From Trematomus loennbergii (taxonomy: Eukaryota > Chordata > Actinopteri > Perciformes > Nototheniidae), in NCBI GenBank assembly GCA_012861695.1, contig JAAOOA010001621.1, forward strand, positions 1 to 64,000: 64,000 nucleotides of DNA. The letters run 5' to 3'. A model generated the notes under the pieces. It made no database searches. It was given only the letters and a program-made list of their open reading frames with translations, and was not told the origin of the DNA. The translations under genes and the position numbers were made by a program. Of the stretch, positions 11,601-24,100 are shown one piece after another. The stretch's first letter is position 1; the number at the start of each line of letters is the position of its first letter.

Positions 11601-14600
11601 AGCTGACGCTTTTATCCAAAGCGACTTACAATAAGTGCATTCGACCAAGAAGATACAAACTTGAAGAAAACAGAATCATATAAGTACATCAGGTTTCATA
11701 GAGCCAAAACATTTCAAGTGCTACTCAACTTTAGATAAGCCAGTCCTTTGTTAGTATATAAGTGCTTTGTTAGTAATTGTATTGCTCGAAGTGGAGTCGA
11801 AAGAGATGAGTTTTAGTCTGCGCCGGAAGATGTGTAAGCTTTCTGCTGTCCTGATGTCAATGGGGAGCTCATTCCACCATTTTGGAGCCAGGATAGCAAA
11901 CCACGTGTTTTTGCTGATGGGAACTTGGGTCCCCCTCGCAGTGCGGGTGCAGCGAGCCGTTTGGCTGATGCAGAGCGGAGTGCACGTGCTGGGGTGTATG
12001 GTTTAACCATGTCCTGGATGTAGGAAGGGCCAGATCCATTCACAGCATGGTACGCAAGTACCAGTGTCTTGAAGTGGATTCTAGCAGTTACTGGAAGCCA
12101 GTGAAGGAGCGGAGGAGGGTGGTGTGGGAAATTTAGGAAGGTTGAAGACCAGACGAGCCGCTGCATTCTGGATGAGCTGCAGAGGTCGGATGGCACATGC
12201 AGGTAGACCAGCCAGGAGGGAGTTGCAGTAGTCTAGGCGTGAGATGACGAGAGCCTGGACCAGAAGTTGCGTCGCTTTCTGGGTCAGGAGGGGACGTATC
12301 CTCCTGATGTTGTAAAGAGTGTATCTGCAGCAGCGGGTTGGCAGCGATGTTTGCAGTGAAGGACAGGTTGTTATCTAGGGTCACACCCAGATTCCTTGCA
12401 GTCTGAGTCGGGGAAACAACAGAGGGGCCGATGTTGATTGTTAGGTCAAGAGTGGGACATCTTTTCCCGGAAGAAAAAGCAGTTCAGTCTTGTCAAGGTT
12501 GAGCTTGAGGTGGTGAGCAGACATCCACTGAGAGATGTCTGCTAGACAAGCAGAGATGCGTGCGACGACCTGGGTCTCTGAGCGGGGAAAAGACAGAATT
12601 AATTGGGTGTCGTCAGCGTAGCATGGTATGAAAAACCATGCGGGCTAATGACGATCCGAGCGAGTTTGTGTACAGAGAGAAGAGGAGGGGACCAAGGACA
12701 GAGCCCTGAGGGACCCCTGTAGTTAATTGACAAGGGTCGGACTCGGACCCTCTCCAAGTTACCCTGTAGGTGCGGTTTGAGGTATGAGGTGAGGAGGGAA
12801 AGTGCAGAGCCTGAAACTCCAAGTTCTTGGAGAGAAGGAGGATCTGATGGTTCACCGTGTCGAATGCAGCAGACAGGTCCAAAAGGATGATGACAGAGGA
12901 GAGGGAGGCTGCTTTAGCAGTGTGCAGTTCCTCAGAGACAGCAAGGAGAGAGCAGTTTCTGTGGAGTGACCTGCCTTGAAACCAGACTGGTGCGGATCAG
13001 AAGGTTGTTCTGATGGAGATAACAGGAGAGTTGTTTAAAGACAGCGCGTTCAAGTGTTTTAGACAGGAACGGGAGGAGAGAGACAGGCCTGTAGTTTATA
13101 ACATCGGACGGGTTGAGAGTGGGTTTCTTTAGGAGAGGGTTTACTCTTGCCTCCTTGAGACTGTTTGGAAAGTGACCAGAAGTTAGAGAAGTGTTGATGA
13201 AATGGGTGAGAAACGGTAGAATATCAGGAGCGATAGTCTGAAGGAGGTTTGAGGGGATAGGGTCCAGAGGACAGGTGGTAGGACGGGCAGAGGTAATGAG
13301 GGTAAGTAGAGGGAAAAGGAGGTTAGTGTGTGGGTGAACGGTGGGTCTGGTGACCCAGTGGTGAGTAATGGTGAGTCGGAAAAAGAAGAGCGAATATCAT
13401 CAACCTTTTTTTCAAAGTAGTTAACGAAGTCGCTGGAAAAATTTTTTTGGGATTGGAATAGGAAGAATGGATCTTATCTTGAAAGAAAATGCTTTTTGCC
13501 TGAGAGATCGAAGAAGAGAAAGAGGAGAGGAGAGCTTAATAGGTTAGGACAGGGGTCGGCAACCCGGCGACTCTCTTTAAGCCCTCTACTCTGGCTCCCT
13601 TGAGCTTAGACAAAAATAAGAAGGAAATAAAATAAAATATTGTAGGACTTTTTATATTTTGTTGCATGATTGAAAATGTTTCGTATCTTGTATTTTGAGG
13701 TGATACTGTGACACATAAAACATTTTAAAAAACGGTTTTAATTAGGTCAACTAAAATATGCGTCATATCCTGCTACGGTCCCGCACCAGCGCCTTTTCTT
13801 GCAGGCGAATAACCTGACCCCTGGCTCGATGAGCGAACTATGGATAAATCAAAGAAAAGTATCAGAGGAACACAGAGGGTTTAACCTCTTAAGCCCTGAG
13901 CCTGTTTTTCAGGTCTCAGGCTCGAAAATGACATTCCCAGAACAAATGACCATATCTTCCCTTCTAAAAGGGTTAAATTAATAATCTTTATTCTCAAAGT
14001 AATGATAAACCTGTGAGTTGGATGTAGAAAAGTCAGAATCAATATAGATGTTTTTTATTTTAAAGAAAATTCAGATTTTACATAGTAAAAAACTGTAAAT
14101 TATAGTGTCCGTCCAAATATTATTTTTTACTTATAGTGAAAACTACCCTTGGATGATGGGTTAGTAGACTAAAAGCTTCAGGAATCCAAAGTACAACATA
14201 TAATAAGTACCCTGTATCAAGATTGATGCAAAACAAGTGAAATTTGACCTTTTTAGAGAGATTTAGGCCCCGGCCCCACGGGAACGCATACGGCAAAATG
14301 CATAGGATTAATACTAGGGCTGTCAGTCGAAAATATTTAATCGCGATTAATCGCATGATTGTCCATAGTTAATCGCGATTAATCGCAAATTAATCGCACA
14401 TTTTTTATCTGTTCTAAATGTACCTTAGAGGGATATCTTTCAAGTTTTTAATACTCTATCAACATATGAGTGGACAAATATGCTTTATATGTTTGTTTAT
14501 TATCATTTGAACAATGACAAATATTCTCATGAATATTAAACACAACAACCTGAACATTACAAATATTCGCCTCAATTCAACCTGGAACCTCTCTCATACA

Positions 14601-14602
14601 AT

Positions 14603-14686
<84 letters not shown>

Positions 14687-17600
14687 TCGTTGGAGCTATG
14701 TGCAGCTCAAGGCATATATGCTCGAACGTGTGCTGCCTGGACGCTGCAATCATGTTCCGCGCACTATCCGTGCTGAGTGTGCTGACTTTTCGTACAATGT
14801 CCCACTGTCTGGCTACCTGCATAAAGTCAAGTGCTCGGCGCAGTTGTCGGCGAAATGTCATTGAAACAGCTCCTTATATCTGTTAGCGCAGCTAGCTAGC
14901 ACCAGATGCTAACAACAACAACACGTAAGGTGTGCCTCGCTCGCGCGAGTCGCGCCACACATACACACTCCCTCCCGGTCCTCCCGATGGCCAGTCCGGG
15001 CCTGCCAGTGAGCGTGGAAGTGTGGTCTGCCACAAGCGGGCAGCAGAGCGGGGCTGTCAGCATCAGCTTGTCGATGGTATTTTACACTCGATGCGCTCTG
15101 AAACTACGGCGGCCGAGGACAAAAAATACACATGCGTTAATCGCGTTAAAATAATTAGTGGCGTTAATTTTTTTTGCGTTAACGCGTTATTAACGCGTTA
15201 ACTTGACAGCCCTAATTAATACACACGGATATACACCGGATAGTGTCTTGCCACACGAGACAGCTCCGTTTAGATCCAACCGCTGGAAAAGCTGCAGTAC
15301 ATATGCCGAGCCTGTACGTGGCACTGTAACTTCCTCCACAAAAGCAGCAACTTCCTCCACAAAAGCAGCGAAGAAGAATGGTTGTCATGGCTGCACTTCT
15401 GTTTATTCTCCTTGGTGGGGGCCGGGCGAACCGGGCAGAGTTTTTCGCCGGTCAACGTGTGTTAAAGTTTAAATCTTCCGGACAAAATTATAAAAGTGCC
15501 GGTCAAGGTCTTCTTTGTTATTTATTGAGCTTTAAACCAAATGAATAACGACTCTATATAATGATATATAATAATAAAATACACGGAGCCTGTCTTTTTT
15601 CCTCTCTTCTGACAGCGTCAGTGTCTGTCTCATGCAGCAGCTGATCCAGTAAGTAAACCTTGTTATTTATTGAGCTTTAAAACAAATGAATAACGACTCT
15701 ATATAATGATATATAATAATAAAATACACGGAGCCTGTCTCTTTTTCCTCTCTTCTGACAGCGTCAGTGTCTGTCTCATGCAGCAGCTGATCCAGTAAGT
15801 AAACCCGACAGTAAAAATAAACATATTTATAACTAGTTTATGTAGTTTGAGAGGTAATTAAAATAGCTAAGGGGATGATCTGCATCACAACGGGAGGAGC
15901 TGCGTGTCTCCGTCCTGTCAGATTAGACTTCACTCGCGTTTATGTCCATATCGAGATAAAGATAAATAATCTGAATTCAGTGTGCAGTGTACTTTTGCGG
16001 GGGTGAGCAGCAGAGGTGGGGAGAGGCGGGGCTATTGCGTCGTCATTATCAGAAAAGGATGACCGTATAGGCTACCACACGGCCCCGTTGGACCCCCCAG
16101 AGCGCTCCGTTCCCAGATCTATCCACCTTTGGACCCGTTGTCGTTTGCAGGGTCTGTTTCTACCGTTCCGTTACGGCGTCGTGTAGCTTAAAGGGCTATA
16201 CGCAAGAGAAATATGCGGATACAACCCGTTTTCGTTCCCGTGAGGCCTGGGCCTTAGCCAAAAAAAACCACTTCTGGGGTCATTTGGGTGGATTTGACCT
16301 ATCTCTGGCCCCCCTTGCTCGATTTTGATGAATGAAATCTCTTTATAACCGCTAGAGCCAATGGAATAGAGGGAAAGTTATATACACACCAAAACGTTAA
16401 CAAATAAGGAGTGAGAGTGACGCGTTACCAAAACCGGAAGCTGCATACACTCTGGTGGCTACCATTAGCAGCTAACTTTTCCGCTCCGATTTTTACATAA
16501 AAAATGGAATTATGGATTATAAATAATTTTTTAAAAGGCACAGGTACATTATCAACCTATGGATCAACAGTTGTAGATTTTTTTTTTTCGTTTTAATGCC
16601 ATTGAACACGTCTTTTGACCTAATTGACAGCTACGGTGGAGACGATCTGCCGTAAAAGCTCCGTAAAGGTACGTGTTGTGATGTCTGTGTTTGCTTCCCC
16701 TGTCGCAAGTTCGGATCGCTCAGTGATGATACTATACCTAAATAATCAGTGGAGTCTCAGCTTTAATCGGCTATATTGTATGTGCAGCTACGATAAGTAA
16801 TAAGGGTATTTTTATCTTGAATTGTGTGTCGCAGTGCGTTAGAATTTTTTCGCTCAGGGGTCATTTAGACGCTTCTTATGAGACTTGTGTTTTGTTTTGG
16901 TAAAAATGGTTCATATCTTCAGTTAGCTGAGATTCTTCCCGTTAATCTGGTGCTACACATTAATAGTTTCATAAATGTTAAGAAGCCCTGAGACATTATC
17001 TCGAAAAAAAAACGGTGGGAGGGGTCCAATGGGGGGACCGCCGTGCTTAAGAGGTTAATTCTGCGTGGTTAGAGTTATCTGCTTTCACAGCAAACAATGC
17101 TGGCTTACGGGATGTTTGATATGTGGAGAGAAGTTGTCAAAGGTGATGCAGCCTTTACGTATTGGAGGAAAAACACGGAAGAGGAAGACAGCTGACGATC
17201 TTCAGTCATAATTCAATCAGTTAACTCTTTTTAGGATGCAGCTATATGTTTTATTTATTGCAAAAATGGGCCCATTTTAATTATATTTATTTTCTTCAAA
17301 TGTGCAGAGGACTCCCAAGTGCTGTGTTGATTTATTTTAAAGTTGGCCTGTGTATCTTTTTTTATTCTCCTTATAAGAGTTCTTTGTTTATTATTAGAGG
17401 TTAACAGTTTTCTGTAATGTAATAAATACTAAATCCAAAAAAACTATAGTTTTTGTCTATGATGTAACTACTGTATAAGCTATCAAGCTATCAAATATGT
17501 TTTGCGGCTCCAGACAAAAGAAATTGGTGGAAAAGGGGCAAAATGGCTCATTTGGTCAAAAGGTTGCAGACCCCTGGGTTAGGACAACACACTCTCACTC

Positions 17601-19450
17601 CATAAACGTCCAGGAGCGACGCTTGGTCAGGGTCCCGAGGCGTGCAGTTGGGACGCTCCTAGGCTCCTTCAGCTTCATAAACAGACGCAAATAGCTTTCA
17701 ACTGATTGCAATGTATTCCCATCTGCGGCGGGATTTGACGCTTATGGAAGCACGGCATTCGTTTGTGTCGGAGGCTGTTAAAGGCAATGTGAGCGTCCAT
17801 TCCCATTGGAAAACGGAGAATTGTACACCCGGAAGTAAGTATTCCCCTTACTGTCGATTGATTTGACAGTGATATCTCCACTACTCATCAACTCAAAAAC
17901 ACCAGATTATCCTTGTTAATTAAACGACATTGATAGGATTTAGTGTGTGTACAATGCTTTTTGTCACGTTTTCCCCTTCAATTCTGAGAAACAAGTAGTT
18001 TTCTATGAGTTTTGGATGGCCGAAGACATTACATTACCCACAATCCTCTGTAGCAACCATAGACTGTATATTGCAACAGGCAACAGCTTCGGTTCATGTT
18101 AATTTACAAACTCTTCAACTACAACCGTAGTTATATTTAAAAACATGTTAGAAGGCCTCACGAAATACTTTAATGTACATTTAAATTTAAATGTGAAGGA
18201 AGTGTGTATATTAACTGTAGGTTTTTCTCTGGAAGTGTTTCCTTGTACGATGTGAGGGTCAAACGACAGATGATGCCGTTTTTCTCATACTGATATTCCG
18301 CTATGCACGCTGGGATTTGGTGTTTATGCGATGTGAAATCCGAAAACATTTAAAGAAAATTAAATAATACATTATTCCGAGTGTGCTTGCTTTTCTCTTT
18401 GAAAGTCATCACATAACGGCATTGTAATACACGTTTCGGCTGCATTAAATATTACATATCTGCCGTAGTTAACTCTATTTATAGAGCCCTGATGAGAACA
18501 CTTCTAGACAAACAGGAACTGCCGCCAAAACTGAAAACTTGACGTGGATCTTAAATATATAAGCAATTAAACAACATCTTACATTTCTTTTCACACAATA
18601 CGTCTCCTTGCAGTATCAACAGTAATTCGGCTGACTTTTATATTTGATCCAATTGGTAGATAGGCTGTATTTACGCCATAACGGTGCACAGCTGATAGAA
18701 AGGGACACCTACTGGTTAAAGCACGTTATTGCATTTTATAATTTTTATTATTAGCTTGATTCAAGCCACACTTATTGTTTTTACTTCGGCTGTGAGTGTT
18801 TGTGTGTGCTCAGGATGAATTTCGCTTGTTCTCGCTGTATTGCCGAGAGGCTCGTTGCTGCGATCTGCTCCGCTCCTCGCAGCAGATCGCAGCAACGAGG
18901 AGCAGCAACGAGGAGCAGCAACGAGCCTCTCAACGAGCCTCTCAACGTGCCGACCAATCAGAGCACACTGGGCTCACAGGGAGGGGGGGGGCAGGAGCTC
19001 CAATAAGCCATTTAGGACAGAGAGTGAATACCGGTGAATACACATACTTTACAGAGATGCTGTATGAGAAACCAATGTGAGTTTGGAAAATTGCACAGTA
19101 TAAATCTATTTTAGTAGATCTCAACAATGGAATTATGATCAGTAGAAATGGCCATGACATGGGATCTTTAACTGAAAATAAACTTTATTCAAGGAAATTG
19201 GATAAATGCAAAACCGACTCTCATTCCCTCTAATCGCAAAAGGAACCCACCAATCCCAGAACTTAAATACATACATGACCAATCAAGGGACAAGACACAG
19301 CTGGGGACAATACTTGTGCACCGATTCTTTTCATAAACTTAGCTTCTTCTGCATTTCTGAGGTGCATTCACTGCCTTAAAATATAAAGAGGTGTACAGTA
19401 CCTTGTGTAGAGAGAAGGAACACTACAAATCCTCTCGCTGGTAAACTCAT
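8687..19450 (-). CDS. Gene A: CD22/Siglec-like receptor, V+2 Ig, frameshifted
   Basis: This is a minus-strand type I membrane receptor. Exons: signal 19402-19450 (MSLPARGFVVFLLSTQ), V-set 11028-11374, Ig2 10701-10913, Ig3 9886-10151, TM 9131-9218, juxtamembrane 8954-9009, ITIM exon 8687-8782 (SEYENV). All Ig junctions are phase 1. The V exon keeps the Siglec-type Arg (EYWFRII). Three exons carry indels against their paralogs: -1 in V near 11225 (AAAAAG run), -1 at the end of Ig3 near 9897 (poly-T on the minus strand), and -2 in the juxtamembrane exon. Intron 1 is swollen to 8 kb by transposons. From family knowledge it would bind glycans and inhibit leukocyte signalling through SHP-type phosphatases. 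It is a pseudogene, or the indels are assembly errors. The V domain alone could also suggest another fish V/C2 receptor; the ITIM exon favours CD22-like. Confidence 0.7.
9131..9218 (-). other. Gene A transmembrane exon
   Basis: It reads DKSPMIMNITR then a hydrophobic run VVLVVLVLIPLLLFFLWMR. The length is 88 nt. The 9-bp GGTTCTGGT repeat inside it varies between paralogs. Confidence 0.7.
9886..10151 (-). other. Gene A membrane-proximal Ig exon
   Basis: It reads AEIEEGSSVTLSCSSDANPA, NYTWYKDE and SDSGEYFCTAENELG, a typical C2/I-set with paired Cys and Trp. A T-rich slip at the 3' end (minus strand) shifts the last codons. Confidence 0.75.
10286..10677. mobile_element. TTAA-flanked MITE in the Ig3-Ig2 intron, gene A
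   Basis: Ends AGAGGCCCTGTTATGC / ATGTCCTCT are flanked by TTAA (10282-10285, 10678-10681). The same insertion is at the same intron position in B (24037-24428), D (40461-42261) and F (from 53805), so it predates the duplications. Confidence 0.65.
10701..10913 (-). other. Gene A second Ig exon (C2-like)
   Basis: The frame is open and phase 1 at both ends. Motifs are AELKCQTSCHVPD, SYIWYKNGEEL and DIYSCALNGHENHRSPSV. It is one codon shorter than the paralogs in B and D. Confidence 0.75.
11028..11374 (-). other. Gene A V-set Ig exon
   Basis: It starts after a tttacag-type acceptor and ends at a GT donor. It shows STEICAVKGSTVEMRC (B-strand Cys), EKTFWF (C strand) and CENNICTLRIKNL then EYWFR (E/F strands, Siglec-like Arg). 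A 1-nt deletion after FTK breaks the frame. Confidence 0.75.
11564..13541 (-). mobile_element. L2-type non-LTR retrotransposon, decayed
   Basis: Minus-strand frames show reverse-transcriptase pieces: DLSAAFDTVNHQIL and TTGVPQGSVLGPLLFSLYTN (12613-12882), then LSFTANIAA, then a C-terminal part HWLPVTARIHFKTLVLAYHA and AVNGSGPSYIQDMVKPYTPA (11813-12196). The 3' end carries the tail 'tttggataaaagcgtcagc' followed by TGTAA repeats (11564-11640), the signature of fish L2-clade LINEs. Many frameshifts separate the pieces, so it is dead. It lies in intron 1 of gene A. Confidence 0.8.
14315..15214. mobile_element. hAT-like MITE, innermost level
   Basis: Inverted ends TAGGGCTGTCA / TGACAGCCCTA have an 8-bp duplication ATTAATAC on both sides (14307-14314, 15215-15222). 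Subterminal repeats 'aatcgcgattaatcgc' and 'ttaacgcgttattaacgcg' are characteristic. The length is 900 bp and it carries a (GT)n tract. Confidence 0.8.
14608..14685. repeat. (GT)n microsatellite
   Basis: Pure GT dinucleotide run of about 78 bp inside the innermost hAT-like element. Confidence 0.95.
17585..19180. other. Intron 1 of gene A, right part
   Basis: No gene. 17600-17700 holds 'ggagcgacgcttggtcaggg' and its near-inverse 'gggacgctcc', a fish repeat I cannot name. 18745-19168 is an inverted, truncated copy of the 7122-7939 TTAA element, ending 'ccatgacatgggatctttaa'. 18880-18935 holds short repeats of 'cagcaacgagga'. Confidence 0.45.
19185..19330 (-). mobile_element. LTR-like remnant in the 5' flank, unit A
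   Basis: On the minus strand it has 'aataaagttta' (possible polyadenylation signal); the longer copies elsewhere end '...gcacttgggtccaccc'. Homologous blocks lie upstream of the signal exon of each unit: 25490-25690, 30180-30370, 43320-43500 and 50070-50260. It may be an old LTR end; both boundaries are unclear. Confidence 0.35.
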
Positions 19451-20604
19451 AGCTGCTCCTCGCGTCTCTGATGATAAATCAGTTAGATCATATACTGGAG
19501 AAATAGGACGTTTGCTCTGTTAATATGTCAATGTGCTAAAAAACTGGGTTTCCTTCCTCTTTATAGTTTGAAAACAGGGATGCTTAAAATAAGGCTTTTG
19601 GTTAGAATGAAGAACTTATTCCTGCTATGGTTTTGCAAACGATGCATTTTTCTTTTGGATAAAAATGGGTGACTCACAATTCAACATTGCAATCCCTGAA
19701 ACCCCACTGATCCTAAAAACAGGAACGAACACATTGCATGGTGGTTTTGTTGTGAACATCATCATTAATGTTAGATTTGCTCTTCACCTGTAGTATTATG
19801 GTATGATGTGCAGGGTGTGCACAGATCTCAGTAGAAGTGTGACTAACCAACCGGTCTTTCTGATGCTTGAGCAGAAACTCTTATTAAATCGTGTTTTTTC
19901 AAAGATGTACCCTTGCCCTCTACAGTTCATATCTTTGAATGCACTGTGATGGAAATGTCCAGATGTGTGTGAGAAATCCTGTGTTTCAATCATTTGCAAA
20001 TAACAAACTGCTGGTGTCTTATAAATATATTCAGCCAAGCTTAACATAGACATTTTTCACTTTTAAAATGTGTATTTATTAACTCTCTCAATTGATAACA
20101 ATAGCACAGTACACAGTTACGTTACAGACCAACAACCTAACATATTGGTCTCTTGGAAAACAGCAAGATCACTTTTCCAAAAGCTAAAAATGATTCAAAT
20201 TAAGCTCAGGTATATTTGTATAGTTGTTTACACTTTAGACTCTATAACAATTCAGAAAATGAGAAGGAAACCAATAGCAGTCCCATGTTCAAGATGTACT
20301 GTCTGATTAAACATTGAAGCACAATCTATGATGAGGTTTAAAGAAGAACTTAAACGTTTTTTTAAAAGAGGAAGAAGACATGTTACAGATATGTATAAAG
20401 GATACTAAGAAGAACAGCTGTGAGAAAGAGAATGAGGAACTGGTTTAACCTTCATTTAACAACAAGGAGTCAAATGCAAGCATAATTTTAGAAATACAAA
20501 AATAACACATATCTATACGTATATACATATTTGGAAAGGTGGAATGAATGGATTAATATGAGGATCAAAATTCAACAATAAGTAAGGCGTTTGAAGAATC
20601 AACC

Positions 20605-20700
20605 TGTGTGTGTGTGTGACCTAGCATTACTATCCTTGTGGGGACCTACATCTTTTTACAGACTCACGTGTGGGGACTCGCCTCCCTTATGGGGACATAA
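20605..20700. repeat. (GT)n-GACCTAGC module, unit B
   Basis: Short GT run then 'gacctagcattactatcc' and two GGGGAC blocks. The junction 'ggacataagtgcaaatactg' shows the same internal deletion as in units C and E. Confidence 0.6.
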
Positions 20701-21149
20701 GTGCAAATACTGTCTTTCTTTCTTTTTTCCCCCAATTTTACTTTTATCCTGACATTTTCATTATAAAATATATACACATTGAAGGAATGCTGAACATATG
20801 ATAAGTAGTTAGGATGCTAAATGTAAGCTGATGCACATTTCTGTTTACACCCCCACTCTTCCAGTAAAGTGTGTGTATATACTTTACATTAAAATACACA
20901 TTTTACTCCATCTCCTGCTACATGTTGTTTCTGACTGCTTTACTCCTACCTACTGTTACTTAACACCATGAACACTTGAGGGTAAATGTTTCCTCTTCAA
21001 TGTTTCACTTTTTTCTGTTTCATCCAGGTGAGTCTCCCTCTGGTTTGATGCATCTAAAATAAATCATGTAAAGTTATGGTGAGTTATTTCTCAGGAAGTT
21101 GTTTAGGGTTTGTTTTCATAAATACAGCTGATTGAGAGCTTGCTGACCT

Positions 21150-24100
21150 TCACACCAGGTCCTCCTGCTCCTCTGGTTCTTCTGTCTGTTCTGCAGAGAC
21201 CATGTTCAGGTCTGAGACGTTCTCATACACAGAAAAAGGATCTATCTGATGGAGAGACAACGAGAGTAGAGTCAGAGGCCATCAATTGAGAAAAATACAA
21301 TTATATTTGATAATAAACTAAAATTAGGAAACAAAGTCATGTATTTATGATGTGTGACCTCGTTTATTAACAACAGGTAATAACCAGTTTCTTGAATAGG
21401 ATCTGTCAATGTGGAAATACACATGGGTAGTTCCATTAAGAATGTAATTAGTAAGGTAAATGAACATTTTCAAGATGACCCTATTTAACAACAGGTAATA
21501 ACCAGATGCTAGAGTACGATCGTCACTGTCTCACCTCCACAGTCTCTATGGGCTCATTCGCTTCAGTGGTGGAGCTCGAAGCCTTCTTCTTCCTGAATTT
21601 AATCCAAAAACAAACAGATTTATAAATATGAGAGTCAGTACCAGAGATGGGGTCTGTATTTTGCGCAGTATATCTCTGAATGATGCGATGGTGATTCCAC
21701 TGTGCAAATGGGCAACATTTCATCTACTATGAAGGATGCTACAAGCCTGTCCATCTCTGCTTTGGTTACCGGTCCTCCAAATTCTAATTTTTTCTGCTTC
21801 GGAGTCGGCGGCAGCGCACGCACAACATCCTCACTCTGGGTTCGGGGTCCTTAGCTATTATCTTCACCTTAGCATGTGTTCTTTGCAGGTGCTTGTTGAG
21901 GTTTGACGTGGTGTTTACAGCAGTGGATAACAGCTTCTGGCCTGGACACAGTTTGCACCTCACCGTCACATTCCTGTCTATTCTTCGGACGAACTCAAAA
22001 TAATGGGCATACCTCCACCCCTCGAAAGTTATGGCTGACTCAGCCATGTTTATGCAGCACTGAACGTGGAGATGTGGACGTCGCGCAGATTACGTACATA
22101 TAAACCTGCGGCGGAAACCCCTCTTGTCTGTCAGTGTGATTATGACTGATTTTATAAAAGTAACGAAGTAACGCGTGTCGGGGAAATGTTAGTAACTGTA
22201 GTGTGATTACTGAATTATGAAACTAACGCGTTACACTACTCCGTTACCGACAAAAGTAATATTATTACAGTAATGCGTTACTTTGTAACACGTTACATCC
22301 AACTCTGGTCAGTACACAGGGGAACATATCAATGCTGGATATGATTATGTATTTAAAGAGTTACCTCATCCAGAGAAAGACAAGGAGCAGAGGAATCAGC
22401 ACCAGAACCCCAGAACCAACCTGGTGATGTTCATGATCATTGGGGATTTATCTAGAAACGGAGGTAAACAGTTGTGAGATACTTTACTGTAATATACTTT
22501 AACTGGAACATTGAACACAAACAAGCCTGTTTGCTATCGTGGATCAATAAATGGTAGAACGAGCTGCCCATCGACACCAGAACAGCAGAAAGGTTACACA
22601 ACTTGCGTCTAGACTGAAAACCAAATCTCTTTCGACTGCACGATGGCATTAATATAAAACAAATGTATATATATAAAAACGTCCTATTTCTGTATATTCT
22701 TAAAATAGTTTGGCCTCTTTGAACCGAGATTAGACTGTTTGAGGAGTTTGAAAAAGCAACACTTAAAACTAAAATGTTGACCGTAGTCACTTTCGTTGAT
22801 GCTGTATGATGTTCTGTTTATGTTTTTATGTTTTCATGTGGAACCTACTTGAGCAGGTCTCCCTTGAAAAGAGATCAATGATCTCAATGGATACACTGGA
22901 TAAATAAAGGTTTGAAATTAAATGAGTTAAATGTACTGTGTCAACAAACATCACATAACTGTATCAGGATAACTGAATGCAATAATATTCGTTGAAATTC
23001 AAATATAGGTTCAACTTAATATATTTGGTTCCAACTAACCTATACAGTTATGTGACCGTTGTTGACATAATACATTTAATTAAATTCAAAGTTTGAGTTT
23101 TTTCCGTGGGCATACAACTCCTAAAATCTCCTGAGCTGCTCATTGAATTTTATCCGACTAATAGCCGAGAATAGCTGAGGGAAGTTTGTAGTTATGATCA
23201 GTAAAAATATCCCCTGTAGATTGAACATTAGAATGAACTGTTTCACTCACATTCACATCAATAAACAACTTTTCCGATGTCCTCCGTCCCAGCTTGTTCT
23301 CAGCTGAACAGAAATACTCTCCAGAGTCAGAGGCCTGCATGGAGCTGAAGACAAGCTGTGGTTCTTCATTCAGAATAGAAGAGTAGGAAGTTTCATTCTT
23401 GTACCAGGTGTAGTTAGCTGCTGGGTTAGCATCACTGCTACAGGTCAGAGTCCACTGAACTGCCTCCTCTATCTCAGCAGAGGACTCACTGACACAGAGG
23501 GAAGCTTTGGAGCATCTGGAGCAGAAGTGATAACAAACTCAATCATAAAATAATAGAGCTGAAAAAAGTAGTAATGATCAGTACAACCTTCCCATGCCAT
23601 ATATGAACAGATTTAACCTTTAAATAAGTTGTTTGACTCACATTTAACGTCAATAAAGTAATTTCCAGATGTCTTCCTCCCCAGCTCGTTCTCAGCTGAA
23701 CAGAAATACTGTCCAGAGTCAGAGGAATTGATAGAGCTGAAGACAATCTGATCTTCTTCACTGGAATATATTAAGGCATTCCTTGTGTACCAGGTGTAGT
23801 TAGCTGCTGGGTTAGCATCACTGCTACAGGTCAGAGTCACTGAACTGCCCTCCTCTATCTCAGCAGAGGGACACACTGACAGAGAGGGGAGCTTTGGAGG
23901 ATCTGGAAGAAAAGGTGTAGAAATACAACTATTACTGTAAAGGCAAAATCAAACTAGCTTGTCTTAAGTGCCCCTTACTAGAAGAGGCAGCAAACCTTAA
24001 CGATAATGACAAAGTGCATAAGCAGAAGAGGTTTAAAGAGGCCCTGTTATGCTTTTGGGGTTTTCTCTTTCCTGTAGTGTGTCATATAGATTTTTGTGCA

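Larger units (their letters stand above)
14266..16253. mobile_element. PIF/Harbinger-like element, level three
   Basis: Ends GGCCCCGGCCCCACGGGAACG and CGTTCCCGTGAGGCCTGGGCC are imperfect inverted repeats flanked by TTA (14263-14265, 16254-16256). The uninterrupted paralog at 45470 reads 'gagagatttaacaaaaat'. The interior holds a roughly 131-bp tandem duplication (about 15520-15660 and 15655-15800) and shares sequence with 6250-6680. Confidence 0.7.
13885..17054. mobile_element. TTAA-target (piggyBac-like) element, level two
   Basis: Ends CCTCTTAAGCCCTGAG and GCTTAAGAGG lie between TTAA duplications (13881-13884, 17055-17058). Without the nested insertion it is about 1.18 kb, matching the copies at 38885-40041 (1157 bp) and 45087-46242 (1156 bp). 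No transposase is seen. Confidence 0.75.
13550..17576. mobile_element. hAT-like element, outermost of a four-level nest
   Basis: Terminal repeats CAGGGGTCGGCAACCC (left) and GGTTGCAGACCCCTG (right) are flanked by the exact 8-bp duplication GGTTAGGA (13542-13549, 17577-17584). An 8-bp duplication and a CAGGGG end are typical of hAT elements. Without its inserts it is about 850 bp and shows no transposase. Confidence 0.75.

Noticed and set aside
11767..12006. Plus-strand frame within the L2 LINE
   Set aside because: The reverse-transcriptase signal is on the minus strand; this is its shadow.
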